Assembly: GCF_000226975.2 (NCBI RefSeq)
Contig: NZ_CP019285.1
Coordinates: 744,001 to 808,000, forward strand
DNA length: 64,000 bases
Direction: 5' to 3'
Source of the DNA: Halobiforma lacisalsi AJ5
GTDB lineage: Archaea; Halobacteriota; Halobacteria; Halobacteriales; Natrialbaceae
The notes below the pieces were generated by a model. That model saw only the letters and a list, made by a program, of their open reading frames with translations, was not told the origin of the DNA and did not search any database. The position numbers and the translations under genes were made by a program. Shown here in pieces: positions 43,171 to 51,669 of this stretch; the stretch's first letter is position 1; the number at the start of each line of letters is the position of its first letter.

Positions 43171-44691
43171 TCAGTCCGCCACGGCTGCCTCGAGCGCGGC
43201 CGCCCCCTCGAGCACCGTCGCGTCGTCGAACCGCGACCCCACGAGCATGAGGCCGACAGGGAGCCCGTCGACGGTCCCGACCGGGACGCTGATCGCCGGG
43301 TGGCCCGAGCGGTTGAACGGCGCGGTGTTGGCCGGGACGAGGTCCTGGCGCATCCGATCGTACTGGTCGCGATCCGGATCCAGTTCGGGTGCCGTCCGCA
43401 GCGTCGTCGGCATCGCGAGCAGGTCCCGCTCCTCGAGCAGGGCGTCGTACCGCTCGGTGAGTTCCACCGTGAGGTTCATCCCGGCCGCGTAGTACCGCGA
43501 GTGGTAGGCGTCGTTGGCGTAGGCACCCATCAGCAGGATGAGCTTCAACTGCGCCGGGAAGTCGTCGGCCTGCGCCCGGCGGAACTTCCCGAAGGCGTCG
43601 ACCCAGGAGGTGTTGTACCAGCCCTTCCAGCCGTGGCCCAGCCCCTCGCCGATCATCGCGTCGAGCAGCCCCTCGCCCGTACAGACGGTGTGGATGTCGT
43701 CGGCGTCGAGGTGCATCGGTTCGGAGACGGTCTCGACGGCGGCCCCCTCGTCCTCGAGCGCGTCGATCCCGGCCCGGACACGCTCGAGCACGCCCTCGTC
43801 GGCTTCGGGGCGGTCGAACCCCTCCTCGAGGACGCCGATCGAGAGGTCCGCGGCGTCGCCGGGAAGCCCCTCGTGGTACTCCTCGACGGGGACCGACGAC
43901 GGCTCGCGGAGGTGGCTCTCGTTGCTGCCGGCGATCACCGAGAGCACGCGCGCGACGGTCTCGACGTCCGGTCCCATCGGTCCCGGGTGGTCGATCGCGT
44001 GCTCGAGGCCGATACACCCCGTGTAAGGGACGAGTTCGTAGGTCGGTTTGTGGCCGACGACACCACAGAGCGCGGCCGGGATCCGAACGCTGCCGCCCTG
44101 GTCGGAGCCGATCGCGGCGTCGGCCTCGTCGGTCGCGACGACGACCGCGCTGCCGCCGCTGGAGCCGCCCGCGAGGTACTCGCCTGTCTCCCCGTCGCCG
44201 TGCGGATTCGTGATCGGGCCGAAGGTGCTGTGACCCGTCCGGGTCACGGCCATGTCGTCCATGTTCGTCTTCCCGACGACCGTCGCCCCGGCCTCGAGCA
44301 GTCGCGTGACGACCGTCGCGTCGACGTCGGGGACGTAGCCCTCGACGACGGCGGAGCCACAGGTCAGTTCGACGCCCGCGACGCAGACGTTGTCCTTGAT
44401 CGCGACGTCCAGCCCCGACAGGGGACCGTCCGCGTCGCCCGCGACGTAACAGCGCGTCACCCAGGCGTTGTGGGGATTCTCCTCGGCCGGGGGACGTCTC
44501 CCTGCCGTCCGCTCGCGGCGCTCCCGCCCGCCGAGGCGGGGCTCCGGGTCGTACGATCGGACCGTCTCGTAGGCTTCGACTCGCTTCTCGGCCATCTCCC
44601 GGAAAAATTCGAGTTCTTCGTCGGTCAACTCGAGGTGCATGGCGGCACCGAGTTCGCGAAGGTCGTCCGTCGTCGGCGGTCGGATCGGCAT
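43171..44691 (-). CDS. Amidase signature family hydrolase
   Basis: A 506-residue amidase of the AS family (Ser-cisSer-Lys triad). The catalytic Lys99 is in LDVAIKDNVCVAG, cis-Ser178 in GGSSGGSAVV and the nucleophile Ser201 in GSDQGGSVRIPA. The first 75 residues form a helical extension (LTDEELEFFREMAEKRVEAYE) typical of stand-alone amidases. The end of the protein (FNRSGHPAISVPVG, LPVGLMLVG) is conserved. It is not GatA, since no gatB/C/D/E is near and the N-terminus differs. It would hydrolyse a small amide in the cytosol. Substrate unknown. Confidence 0.92.
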   Translation of the reverse strand: MPIRPPTTDDLRELGAAMHLELTDEELEFFREMAEKRVEAYETVRSYDPEPRLGGRERRERTAGRRPPAEENPHNAWVTRCYVAGDADGPLSGLDVAIKDNVCVAGVELTCGSAVVEGYVPDVDATVVTRLLEAGATVVGKTNMDDMAVTRTGHSTFGPITNPHGDGETGEYLAGGSSGGSAVVVATDEADAAIGSDQGGSVRIPAALCGVVGHKPTYELVPYTGCIGLEHAIDHPGPMGPDVETVARVLSVIAGSNESHLREPSSVPVEEYHEGLPGDAADLSIGVLEEGFDRPEADEGVLERVRAGIDALEDEGAAVETVSEPMHLDADDIHTVCTGEGLLDAMIGEGLGHGWKGWYNTSWVDAFGKFRRAQADDFPAQLKLILLMGAYANDAYHSRYYAAGMNLTVELTERYDALLEERDLLAMPTTLRTAPELDPDRDQYDRMRQDLVPANTAPFNRSGHPAISVPVGTVDGLPVGLMLVGSRFDDATVLEGAAALEAAVAD

Positions 44692-44875
44692 GTCGGAACC
44701 GTCACGACCTCACGGGAAGTCGTTATTCGACGGGATCGTGACGGTCGCTGCGGTTGATGGGTATTCGAAGACCGGCGTTCCGAACCGAAAGCGCCCGAGT
44801 CGGCCGCGATCCCTTATAAACGGTCGTCGAGGGCAGGCTCCACCGCTTTGTCGCCCATCGAGGTAGGGTCGGCTG

Positions 44876-45226
44876 ATGAGCCACATCGACGATGCCGAGG
44901 TCGACGCTGACGCCGACACCGACGAGATCAGATCCCTCGAGATGCGGGCAGTCACGGACCTCTTCGAGGAGATGGAGTTCCCGGTCACAACCGAGGACGT
45001 GATCGCGGAGTTCGGCGACGTCGAGGTCAGCTATCCGCGCGAATCGGACCCGCTGCGGACGATCCTCGAAACGTCGGGGTTCGAGACCTACGCGACGCCC
45101 GACGACCTGCGGCTCGCAGTCTTCAACGGCGTCAGGCGGGACGCGGTCGGGCGACCCCGGTACAGCGACCGCGGCGACAGCCCCCACGACACGGACGAGT
45201 TCGTCCGGATGCAACAGTCGTTCTGA
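44876..45226 (+). CDS. DUF5789-like haloarchaeal protein
   Basis: A 116-residue protein. After an acidic start (MSHIDDAEVDADADTDEI) comes RAVTDLFEEMEFPVTTEDVIAEFGDVEV, then PLRTILETSGFETYATPDDLRLAVFNGV and RDAVGRPRYSDRGDSPHD. This pattern matches a haloarchaeal family of unknown function that may be regulatory. It is 22 nt upstream of the first DUF892 gene and probably in the same operon. Confidence 0.75.
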   Translation: MSHIDDAEVDADADTDEIRSLEMRAVTDLFEEMEFPVTTEDVIAEFGDVEVSYPRESDPLRTILETSGFETYATPDDLRLAVFNGVRRDAVGRPRYSDRGDSPHDTDEFVRMQQSF

Positions 45227-45248
45227 ACCGAGAGAGACCCGCACGAGC

Positions 45249-45863
45249 ATGAGCACGAGCACGACGCCGCACGACGCGCTCGCGACACGCCTCGAACGGC
45301 TCTATTACGTCGAACGGACGCTCCGCTCGGAGCTCGAGACGCTGTCGACCGACGTCGCGATCGACTCGCTGGACGACCTGCGCGAACTGGAGTGTCGCGA
45401 GCAACTCCAGTACGCGATCGACCAGCACCGCGAGGAGACCGAGCGCCACATCGGTCGGATCGAGCGCGCGTTCGACGCCCTCGGGGTCGAGCCCGACACG
45501 CGGCCCGTTCCCGAACTGGACGGCCTGCTCGCGGACAAGGAGAAGTTCAACAACGTCGTCCTGAACGACGAAGTCCGGCCGCTGTACTACGTCGAAACGA
45601 CGCTGAAACTCGAGGCGATCGAGTGTACCGCCTACGAGTCGGCGCTCACGGTCGCGAACGCCATCGACGGCGATTCGGACGGTGACGTCGACGTCGACAT
45701 CGACGTCGAGGCCATCGTCGACGCGCTCGGGGAGAACTACCGTGACGAGTGCGAGGTCCGCGCGGAGATCGAGGCGATCGCCGAGAGCGACGCCCACGAG
45801 GCGCTGCTCGAGGCGAGCGTGATCTCCGGCGGCGATCCGGCCTCGCTCGATCGCCCGCGGTGA
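45249..45863 (+). CDS. DUF892 (YciF-like) ferritin-like protein, copy 1
   Basis: A 204-residue all-helical protein of the DUF892/YciF type, a ferritin-like four-helix family induced by stress in bacteria. The first helix holds RLERLYYVERTLRSELETL, with a repeat-like LYYVETTLKLEAIECTAYE in the second half. Glu and His residues suitable for a metal centre are seen in HREETERHIGRIE. A short Asp-rich linker (DGDSDGDVDVDIDVE) interrupts the bundle. The following gene is a paralogue, so they may form a heteromeric complex. Confidence 0.8.
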   Translation: MSTSTTPHDALATRLERLYYVERTLRSELETLSTDVAIDSLDDLRELECREQLQYAIDQHREETERHIGRIERAFDALGVEPDTRPVPELDGLLADKEKFNNVVLNDEVRPLYYVETTLKLEAIECTAYESALTVANAIDGDSDGDVDVDIDVEAIVDALGENYRDECEVRAEIEAIAESDAHEALLEASVISGGDPASLDRPR

Positions 45864-45930
45864 TCGACGTCGACGACAGCGACGACGACCGCGCCACCGA
45901 GACCGACCACGTTATGCCACGCGATCCATC

Positions 45931-46431
45931 ATGAACGTCGAGACCATCGAGGACCTGTTCGGATACCAGCTACAGCACGCCTACTACGCCGAGCGTACCC
46001 AGGTCGAACTGCTCGAGGAACTCGCCGCCGACTGCGACGACCGCGACCTCGAGTCGTCCCTCCGCGAGCACCGCGAGGAGACCCGCGAGCACGTCGACCG
46101 CCTCGAGGACGTCTTCGCAGCCCTTGGCCGCCAACCCAGGGCGAGTCGGGCCCGGACCGTCGACGGGCTCGCGGAGGCCCACCGGAACCAGGGCGACGGG
46201 CCCGAACAGGAACCCGCCCCGTCCGTCCTCGAGACCGCGCTGCTCGCCGAACGGTTCGAGATCCGGACGTACGAGACATTGGTGACGCTGGCCGGCCGAC
46301 TCGCCTACGCGGACGACGTCGTCGAACCCCTCGAAGCGACCCTCGCCGAGGAACGGGAGATGCGACGGACGCTAGAAGAACGCGATCGGATACCGTCGGT
46401 CGCCGATGCATCGAGCCCCGAGAAGGCCTGA
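45931..46431 (+). CDS. DUF892 (YciF-like) ferritin-like protein, copy 2
   Basis: A 166-residue paralogue of the upstream gene. It starts MNVETIEDLFGYQLQHAYYAERTQVELLEEL, close to the classical YciF N-terminus, with HREETREHVDRLEDVFAALGRQ next and ETLVTLAGRLAYADDVVEPL later. Possible metal-binding Glu/His residues are in place. It lies 67 nt after copy 1 and is probably co-transcribed. Confidence 0.82.
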   Translation: MNVETIEDLFGYQLQHAYYAERTQVELLEELAADCDDRDLESSLREHREETREHVDRLEDVFAALGRQPRASRARTVDGLAEAHRNQGDGPEQEPAPSVLETALLAERFEIRTYETLVTLAGRLAYADDVVEPLEATLAEEREMRRTLEERDRIPSVADASSPEKA

Positions 46432-46513
46432 CCAGCGCACCGACGGTCCATACGGACGACGAACGGAACGACGAACCGAGAATCCGCGAACTGACGGACG
46501 ACGAATCGCCGCA

Positions 46514-46541
46514 GACGAACGACGAACGACGAACGACGAAC
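46514..46541 (+). repeat. Heptanucleotide repeat (GACGAAC)4
   Basis: Four perfect 7-bp units, with diverged versions upstream from about 46455. It lies just before the glutamate-cysteine ligase-like gene. The 7-bp period is the same as that of the larger tract at 51670-51977. Confidence 0.85.
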
Positions 46542-46583
46542 GAGCCGACCGGACGGCGGTCGCGCCGATGCCACACCCCACCG

Positions 46584-47875
46584 ATGAAAACGAGTCTCGA
46601 GGCCGAGTACTGGGTCGTCGACGCCGACGGGAACCTCGCGTCGGCCGACGGTCTCGTCGAGTCGCCGCGGGAACGGGAGCGGGAGCGCCGCCGATCGGCC
46701 GCCAGCGCCGCCGCCGGCGCTGGAGCGCCACGCGTCACGGTGACGACGCCCCTCGAGTCACCGTCGGACCTGGCCGCGACGTTCACCGCCGAACTCGAGG
46801 CCGTCCGTTCGCGCGCCGCCGACCGCGAGCGCCGACTCGTTCCGCTGGGGACGACGATCAACGCCGCGGACGACGCCGTCGGGGAGCCGAGCGAGCGCGA
46901 GCGGATACGGCGGGCCGTCGCCGGTCGGGACATCTGCGGGAACCGCTGTGCCGGCACACGGGTCCGGATCGACCTCGACCCCGGGCGGGAGACGGGGCGG
47001 GCCGTCGACCGGCTCAACGCGCTCGTCGCCCTCGAGCCGGCGCTGGCACTGGTCAACTCCGCGCCGTACGTGCGCGGCGAGCGCGTCGCGAGCGGTGCCC
47101 GTACCTACTGTCAGCGGACCGCGTTCTACGACGCGTGGTCGCCGGACGATCCCGAGCGGGATCGGGATCCGGATCCGGATCCGGATCGGATCCGGATCCG
47201 GTTCGGGACCGGAATCGGGATCGGGATCGGAGGCGACGGCGGGGACGCCCCTGGGGATACGTCGACACCCTCGAGGAGTGGCGGGAACGGCTCGAGAACT
47301 GGGGCGACTCCCTCGCGACCGCGGCGACGGCGAACGGCATCGACGAGCAGGCCCTCGAGGCGTTCTCCCCGGCCGACCTCCTCCCGTCGCCGATCCGTCT
47401 GCACGACGATGCGGGGCTGCTCCCGCCCTCGCTCCTCGAGTGGCGCGCGCCCGACACCGCGTTGCCGAGCCAGCTCCTCCGGCTGGTTCGCGACCTCGAG
47501 GAGGTGGTGACGCGGGTCGATCGGGCGGGGGTCCGAACCCGCGGCAACCGCGAAATCGCCGACGGTGACGGCCGCGGAGTTGCGGACGACGAGCGGATCG
47601 CCCTTCCAGGGCCCAGGACGCTCGCCGACCTTGCGGAGGCGGCGGTCCGGGACGGCCTGGCGAACCGAGGCGTCGCGGACTACCTCGAGTGGGCCGGCTT
47701 CTCGGTCGACGACTATCACCCGATTTCGCGGCGGATCGACGGCCGTCAGTACGCGACGGCGGGCGACGCACGGGATCTGCGCCTCGAGTACGCGGCTCGG
47801 CTCGAGGAGGATCTCGATAATCTTCTCGAGTCTGGATCGGGGTCAGGGTCGGGATCGGAGTCGGTCGACCCCTGA
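46584..47875 (+). pseudogene. Glutamate-cysteine ligase-like (GCS2 type) gene with a frameshift
   Basis: The first part (46584 to about 47160) encodes MKTSLEAEYWVVDADGNLASADG, then AATFTAELEAVRS and LVPLGTTINAADDAV, and ARTYCQRTAFYDAWSPDD. This fits the haloarchaeal GshA/YbdK-like carboxylate-amine ligases that make gamma-glutamylcysteine. The second part continues in a different frame from about 47251: GYVDTLEEWRERLENWGDSL, ALPSQLLRLVRDLEEVV, and DYLEWAGFSVDDYHPISRRIDG. The two parts match one protein of about 430 aa, but the frame changes inside a GATCCG-type tract (47160-47231). It may be a pseudogene, a slippage-switchable gene or a sequencing error. The C-terminus also ends in a simple Gly-Ser repeat. 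Confidence 0.75.
47160..47231 (+). repeat. Imperfect hexanucleotide tract (GGATCC/GGATCG-like)
   Basis: About 72 bp of near-perfect 6-bp periodic sequence, rich in GATC and GGATCC, within the ligase-like gene at the point where the reading frame changes. Confidence 0.85.
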
Positions 47876-47889
47876 CTCGACAGCTTCAG

Positions 47890-47971
47890 ACGGGTTACTG
47901 TCCGTCAGTTCCGGCGCATCCGCGACCCGAGCAGCGGTTGCGCCGGTACATCGGTACAGGGATCCGTATCA
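47890..47971 (-). repeat. Dispersed structured element, copy A (3'-adjacent to the nickel-transporter-like gene)
   Basis: An 82-bp element read on the minus strand. It begins with the TGA stop codon of the transporter gene (TGATACGGATC), has a stem GGCGCAACCG / CGGATGCGCC (forward-strand arms 47913-47922 and 47935-47944) with one mismatch, and ends with GAACTGACGGACAGTAAC plus CCGT. About 70 of 82 aligned positions match the copy at 60889-60969. Both copies lie between convergent genes. Confidence 0.85.
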
Positions 47972-48856
47972 GACGAGACCGGTGAGGAAGGCCAGCCCCA
48001 TCCCGACGAGTGCGACGGCCGTGATCGCCGGCAGGTGCGGCGTGATCCGCTCGACACGCTCGCGGTGGCGTTCGTAGCCGGCGATCAACAGCAGCGTCGG
48101 GACGACGATCGCGACGATGACCGCCAGCGAGTACAGAAGCATCAACTCGAGGCAAAACGGGGTGCCGACACAGATCGCCAGGATCTGGATCGGCTCCTCG
48201 TGAGCGAACCCGAGCAAGAGTGCGGTGGTGCCAAGCGCCGCGAGGCCGCGTTCGGCGTGTTCCTCGCTCAGGTGCTGGTGGCCGCCGCCGGGGAAGCGAG
48301 CGCGGAGTCGCTCGAGGACGCCGGAGCGGGAATCGGAGTCGGCTGTGTCCATGGTGGGCGCGTCGCTTCCCCCGTCGGTGTGGTGATCGTGCGGGTGATC
48401 GGTTTCGTCCTCGTGCTCGTGCTCGTGCTCGTGGGTGTGACCGTGATCGTGAGCGTCGTGCGAACGTTCTCCGTCGTGGTCGGCGGGGTCGTGCCCATGG
48501 TCGTGCTCGTGCCCATGGTCGTGGTCATGGTCCTCATGATCGTGTACGTGCCCGTGGCCGTGTCCACCGTGGCGGTACTCGTGTATCCCCAGCAGGATCA
48601 GCAACACGCCGGCGACCTGTTCGAGCCACGGCCCCTCGGCGAACGCGGCGAACGAACTGAACCCGTAGTACGCCGCCACGAGGACGACGCTGCTGATCAG
48701 GTGGCCGACGCCGAGGACCAGCGCCGCGAAGAGGCCGTACAGCAGCCGCCGGTTCCGGTTCAACGCGTACATCGCCGCGATCGGCCACCCGTGGTCGGGC
48801 AACACGCCGTGGACGAAACCGATAGCAATCACGCCGATGACGACGCCGATCTCCAT
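47969..48856 (-). CDS. His-rich nickel/cobalt-type transporter (UreH/NicO-like)
   Basis: A 295-residue membrane protein with about six hydrophobic segments. HGVLPDHGWP in the first segment resembles the HxxxxDH metal motif of NiCoT/UreH/NicO carriers. ALVLGVGHLISS carries a further conserved His. Between the third and fourth segments (about residues 98-165) is a very His/Asp-rich loop with nearly every second residue His, likely to bind metal ions. LGFAHEEPIQILA and HLPAITAVALVGMGLAFLTG follow. It should move Ni(II) or Co(II); direction is unknown. The LarE gene 0.85 kb away uses nickel chemistry. Its stop codon is the first codon of a dispersed repeat. Confidence 0.82.
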   Translation of the reverse strand: MEIGVVIGVIAIGFVHGVLPDHGWPIAAMYALNRNRRLLYGLFAALVLGVGHLISSVVLVAAYYGFSSFAAFAEGPWLEQVAGVLLILLGIHEYRHGGHGHGHVHDHEDHDHDHGHEHDHGHDPADHDGERSHDAHDHGHTHEHEHEHEDETDHPHDHHTDGGSDAPTMDTADSDSRSGVLERLRARFPGGGHQHLSEEHAERGLAALGTTALLLGFAHEEPIQILAICVGTPFCLELMLLYSLAVIVAIVVPTLLLIAGYERHRERVERITPHLPAITAVALVGMGLAFLTGLV

Positions 48857-48971
48857 GGTCGTTCGGGAGGACGCCGGCGGTAAACAGGTTGTTATGAACG
48901 CACTCGAGCCACCGTATTACCTGTATTAGTCGTTACTAGCTCCGGGACGAGAACTGCTAGACCCGCACCGA

Positions 48972-49559
48972 TCAGTTCCCGTCACCGTACTCGTATTCCG
49001 CCTCGGGATCGTCGACGCCCTCGGTTCGCGAGCCGACCCAGGCCCCGAGCGCGAGCCCGTAGACGAGATGGCCCGCGTGAAACAGCGCGAGTTCGTCGTT
49101 ATCGAGGCGGATATCGAGCAGTTCGCGCAGCATAACCTGCGAGCCGAACGCCGACAGGGCCATCCCGTAGACCGACCCCCAGACGATCCCCCGCTGCTCG
49201 GGTTCGATCGATCGTTCGGCGTCCTGCAGGGCGAAGAGTCCGCCGAAGAGTGCGCCGGCCTGCATCCCGTAGGCGAAGTGGAGGACGAGCCCGATCACCG
49301 GGTGATCGTCGGGATCCTCGCCGGAGACGTACTGTGACCAGAAGTTCGCCGACGGCGGCAGCGACCGCAGGATCGGGAGTCGAAACGCCGTCATGATCAG
49401 CGTCGCGACGAACCCCGCCTGGAGGCCGCGCCCGGCGGCGTAGACGGCGTGCTCGAGCCGCGATCGGTCGTCGCTTTCCTCGGTCCGGCCGCTCGTCTCT
49501 TCGGCCGGACGGAGCTGGCGTATTCGATCGGAGACGGACGCCGAAATGGAACTCGACAT
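48972..49559 (-). CDS. Membrane protein (DUF6789/YagU-like)
   Basis: A 195-residue protein with about four hydrophobic segments: AAGRGLQAGFVATLIMTAFR, VIGLVLHFAYGMQAGALFGGL, IVWGSVYGMALSAFGSQ and HAGHLVYGLALGAWVG. This arrangement is seen in a family of small haloarchaeal membrane proteins of unknown function distantly like YagU. The N-terminal 50 residues are cytosolic. The ATG at 49559 was preferred; an in-frame ATG at 49583 would add eight residues. Confidence 0.72.
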   Translation of the reverse strand: MSSSISASVSDRIRQLRPAEETSGRTEESDDRSRLEHAVYAAGRGLQAGFVATLIMTAFRLPILRSLPPSANFWSQYVSGEDPDDHPVIGLVLHFAYGMQAGALFGGLFALQDAERSIEPEQRGIVWGSVYGMALSAFGSQVMLRELLDIRLDNDELALFHAGHLVYGLALGAWVGSRTEGVDDPEAEYEYGDGN

Positions 49560-49708
49560 AGTGGTCTCGGGGCGGGCTACCATCGGCGACGACTTAACGG
49601 ACTGGCAGGAGGGTGACTGCAGTTCGTGACCGGCGCCTCGAGCGGGGCACCGACGTCGTCCTCCTCGACGACAACGCGTTTTTGCCCGTCCGGTGCGAAC
49701 GCGGGTCC

Positions 49709-50578
49709 ATGACACTCGAGGCCGCGGTCGAAGCGAAACTCGAGGCCGCGCGGGACGACCTCGCGAGCCGTGACGGGGTCCTGATCGCCTTCTCCGGTGG
49801 CGTCGACTCGAGCGTGGTGGCTGCGATCGCCAACGACGCCCTGGGCGAGGACGCCGTCGCCTGCACCGCCCGCAGCGAAACGCTTCCCGAGGCCGAACTC
49901 GAGGAGGCCCGGCGAGTCGCCGACGAGATCGGAATCCGCCACGAGGTCGTCTCCTTCTCGGAACTCGAGAGCGAGGACTTCGTCGAGAACGACGACGACC
50001 GGTGCTACCACTGCCGGACGATGCGGCTGGGCGAGATGGAGGCGACAGCCCGGAAACTGGGGCTGGGCACGGTCTGTGACGGCACCAACGCCGACGATCC
50101 CGGTGCCGGCCACCGGCCGGGACTGCAGGCCGTGGAAGAACTCGACATCCACTCCCCCCTGCTGGCACACGACATCGGGAAAGCGGAGGTGCGGGCGATC
50201 GCCGACCACTACGGTCTGTCGGTCGCCGACAAGCCCTCGATGGCCTGTCTCTCCTCCCGGATCCCGACCGGCCTCGAGGTCACCGAGGAACGGCTCACCC
50301 GGGTCGAGCGGGCCGAGGCCCTGCTGCGACAGTGGGGATTCGAACAGTTCCGCGTGCGCGACCACGACGGCCTCGCCCGGATCGAGGTCGCACCGGACGA
50401 ACTCGAGCGCGCGCTCACCGTGGAGTTCGCCGAGACCGTCCGCGAGGAACTGTCCGAGATCGGATTCGACCACGTCACGCTCGACCTCCACGGCTACCGG
50501 ACCGGCAGCGTCAGCCCGGACGGTGACGACCCGGTCGTCGAGGACGTCTTCGCGGCGGAGTCCGAAGGGGACGACTGA
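49709..50578 (+). CDS. larE: LarE-type ATP-dependent sacrificial sulfur transferase
   Basis: A 289-residue LarE-family enzyme. LarE takes a sulfur atom from its own Cys and transfers it to the pyridinium ring to build the nickel-pincer nucleotide cofactor of lactate racemase and related enzymes. The PP-loop is SGGVDSS (29-35). CYHCRT at 99-104 and GTNADDPGAGHRPG are typical. MACLSSRIPTG has Cys180 at the position of the sacrificial Cys of bacterial LarE. LarB, LarC and LarA are not in the window. The nickel-type transporter nearby fits this role. Confidence 0.9.
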   Translation: MTLEAAVEAKLEAARDDLASRDGVLIAFSGGVDSSVVAAIANDALGEDAVACTARSETLPEAELEEARRVADEIGIRHEVVSFSELESEDFVENDDDRCYHCRTMRLGEMEATARKLGLGTVCDGTNADDPGAGHRPGLQAVEELDIHSPLLAHDIGKAEVRAIADHYGLSVADKPSMACLSSRIPTGLEVTEERLTRVERAEALLRQWGFEQFRVRDHDGLARIEVAPDELERALTVEFAETVREELSEIGFDHVTLDLHGYRTGSVSPDGDDPVVEDVFAAESEGDD

Positions 50579-50718
50579 CCTGCGGGCGGGACGATCCGAG
50601 GGTGCTCGCGTCGAATCGGAGGGAACGCGCAGAATAATCGAACGAACGTCTACTAACTCCGGAAGATTGGGCCGAGAAGAACGTAATAACGAGTGTTTTA
50701 CGATTCCTGTCGGGTAAT

Positions 50719-50744
50719 ATTGCGCAATCCGATACGAACGTATC
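50719..50744. promoter_or_regulatory. Two adjacent palindromes before the 122-aa gene
   Basis: ATTGCGCAAT (50719-50728, perfect) and GATACG-AA-CGTATC (50731-50744, perfect) lie 17-43 bp upstream of the ATG at 50762. Their position suggests an operator pair. Confidence 0.4.
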
Positions 50745-50761
50745 ACTATCGCTGGTAGGAG

Positions 50762-51130
50762 ATGTCGATGGACGCCACCGGCGATGCACCGGACGGCTGG
50801 ACGGTGGAAACCCGACGAACCTACACGCCTGCCGAAACCGACCGCGAACTCACCTACCTGACCTACCGCCACGACTCCGGCGACCTCCGGGTGAAGGTCG
50901 CGCCCGCCGCGCTCGACGGCGACGACCACCCCGGCTACGCGCTCCGCGCGACGCAGTACCCCGGCCTCGAGCTCGCCGAGACGACCCGCGTCCGGACCGT
51001 CCTCACGTTCGACCGCTGTGACCGGATCGCCAGCCAGTTCATGCAACTGTTCTCCGCGCGGTACGACGGCCCGGGAACGCTCGAGGACGCGTTCGAGTAC
51101 GCGAGCGAACGGACGCGACCCCACCGCTGA
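50762..51130 (+). CDS. Conserved hypothetical protein, 122 aa
   Basis: A 122-residue protein with mixed strands (WTVETRRTYTPAETDRELTYLTYRHDSGDLRVKVAPAAL) and an amphipathic helix near the end (CDRIASQFMQLFSARYDG). No membrane segment or metal motif is seen. I do not recognise a characterised family. The gene has two palindromes before its start. Confidence 0.65.
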   Translation: MSMDATGDAPDGWTVETRRTYTPAETDRELTYLTYRHDSGDLRVKVAPAALDGDDHPGYALRATQYPGLELAETTRVRTVLTFDRCDRIASQFMQLFSARYDGPGTLEDAFEYASERTRPHR

Positions 51131-51209
51131 TCGCCCGGCAGGCGCCACAGTCGGGACAGTCGTCGAACGCTGAGAGTCCGGATAACCGTCGGTTTCCAAT
51201 ACCAAGAGG

Positions 51210-51216
51210 TTTTTAC
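51210..51216 (+). promoter_or_regulatory. TATA element of the 119-aa membrane protein gene
   Basis: TTTTTAC centred about 28 nt before the ATG at 51241, with a purine-rich AAGAGG just upstream as a possible BRE. Confidence 0.5.
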
Positions 51217-51240
51217 TCGGTCCTGAGTTAAGATTATTCG

Positions 51241-51600
51241 ATGATGTGGCAAGACCTCGTCTTTCTGGCAGGCAGCACCCTCTCGATCGTCTTTCTCGCG
51301 CCGACGATCCGCAACGCGACCGCTCGGGTCCCGCTGGGCTCGAGCGTTCCCTCGATGACGATCGGGGCGATCTACGCGGGTACCTACGCGACCATGGGAA
51401 TGACCTTCTCGGCGGCCGGGTCGATCGGCGTCGCGGTCATGTGGTCACTAATCGCCAGTTACCGCGCTCCGACCGAGGAGACCGGGCTTCGGAACATCGC
51501 GTACTTTTACGCCGGACAACTCCGGCGAGGGAAGCGACTCGCGAGCGACGCGGTCGATTCGAACGACGCTCGCATCGACTACGAACAGTCGGCCGACTGA
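51241..51600 (+). CDS. Small three-TM membrane protein
   Basis: A 119-residue protein with hydrophobic segments at about 6-24 (LVFLAGSTLSIVFLAPTI), 39-52 and 56-72, then a cytosolic tail (APTEETGLRNIAYFYAGQLRRGKRLAS). It resembles small haloarchaeal membrane proteins of unknown function. A clear TATA element supports the start. Confidence 0.7.
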   Translation: MMWQDLVFLAGSTLSIVFLAPTIRNATARVPLGSSVPSMTIGAIYAGTYATMGMTFSAAGSIGVAVMWSLIASYRAPTEETGLRNIAYFYAGQLRRGKRLASDAVDSNDARIDYEQSAD

Positions 51601-51669
51601 TTTTCCTCGAGAGGCGACGCGGTATCCGTCGAGCGGCAGGACGGCTGCCGGTAGTCCGAGTAACAATTC

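Noticed and set aside
48268-48567. Thr/Met-rich 99-codon frame inside the nickel-transporter gene
   Set aside because: Shadow of the His-rich loop in another frame.
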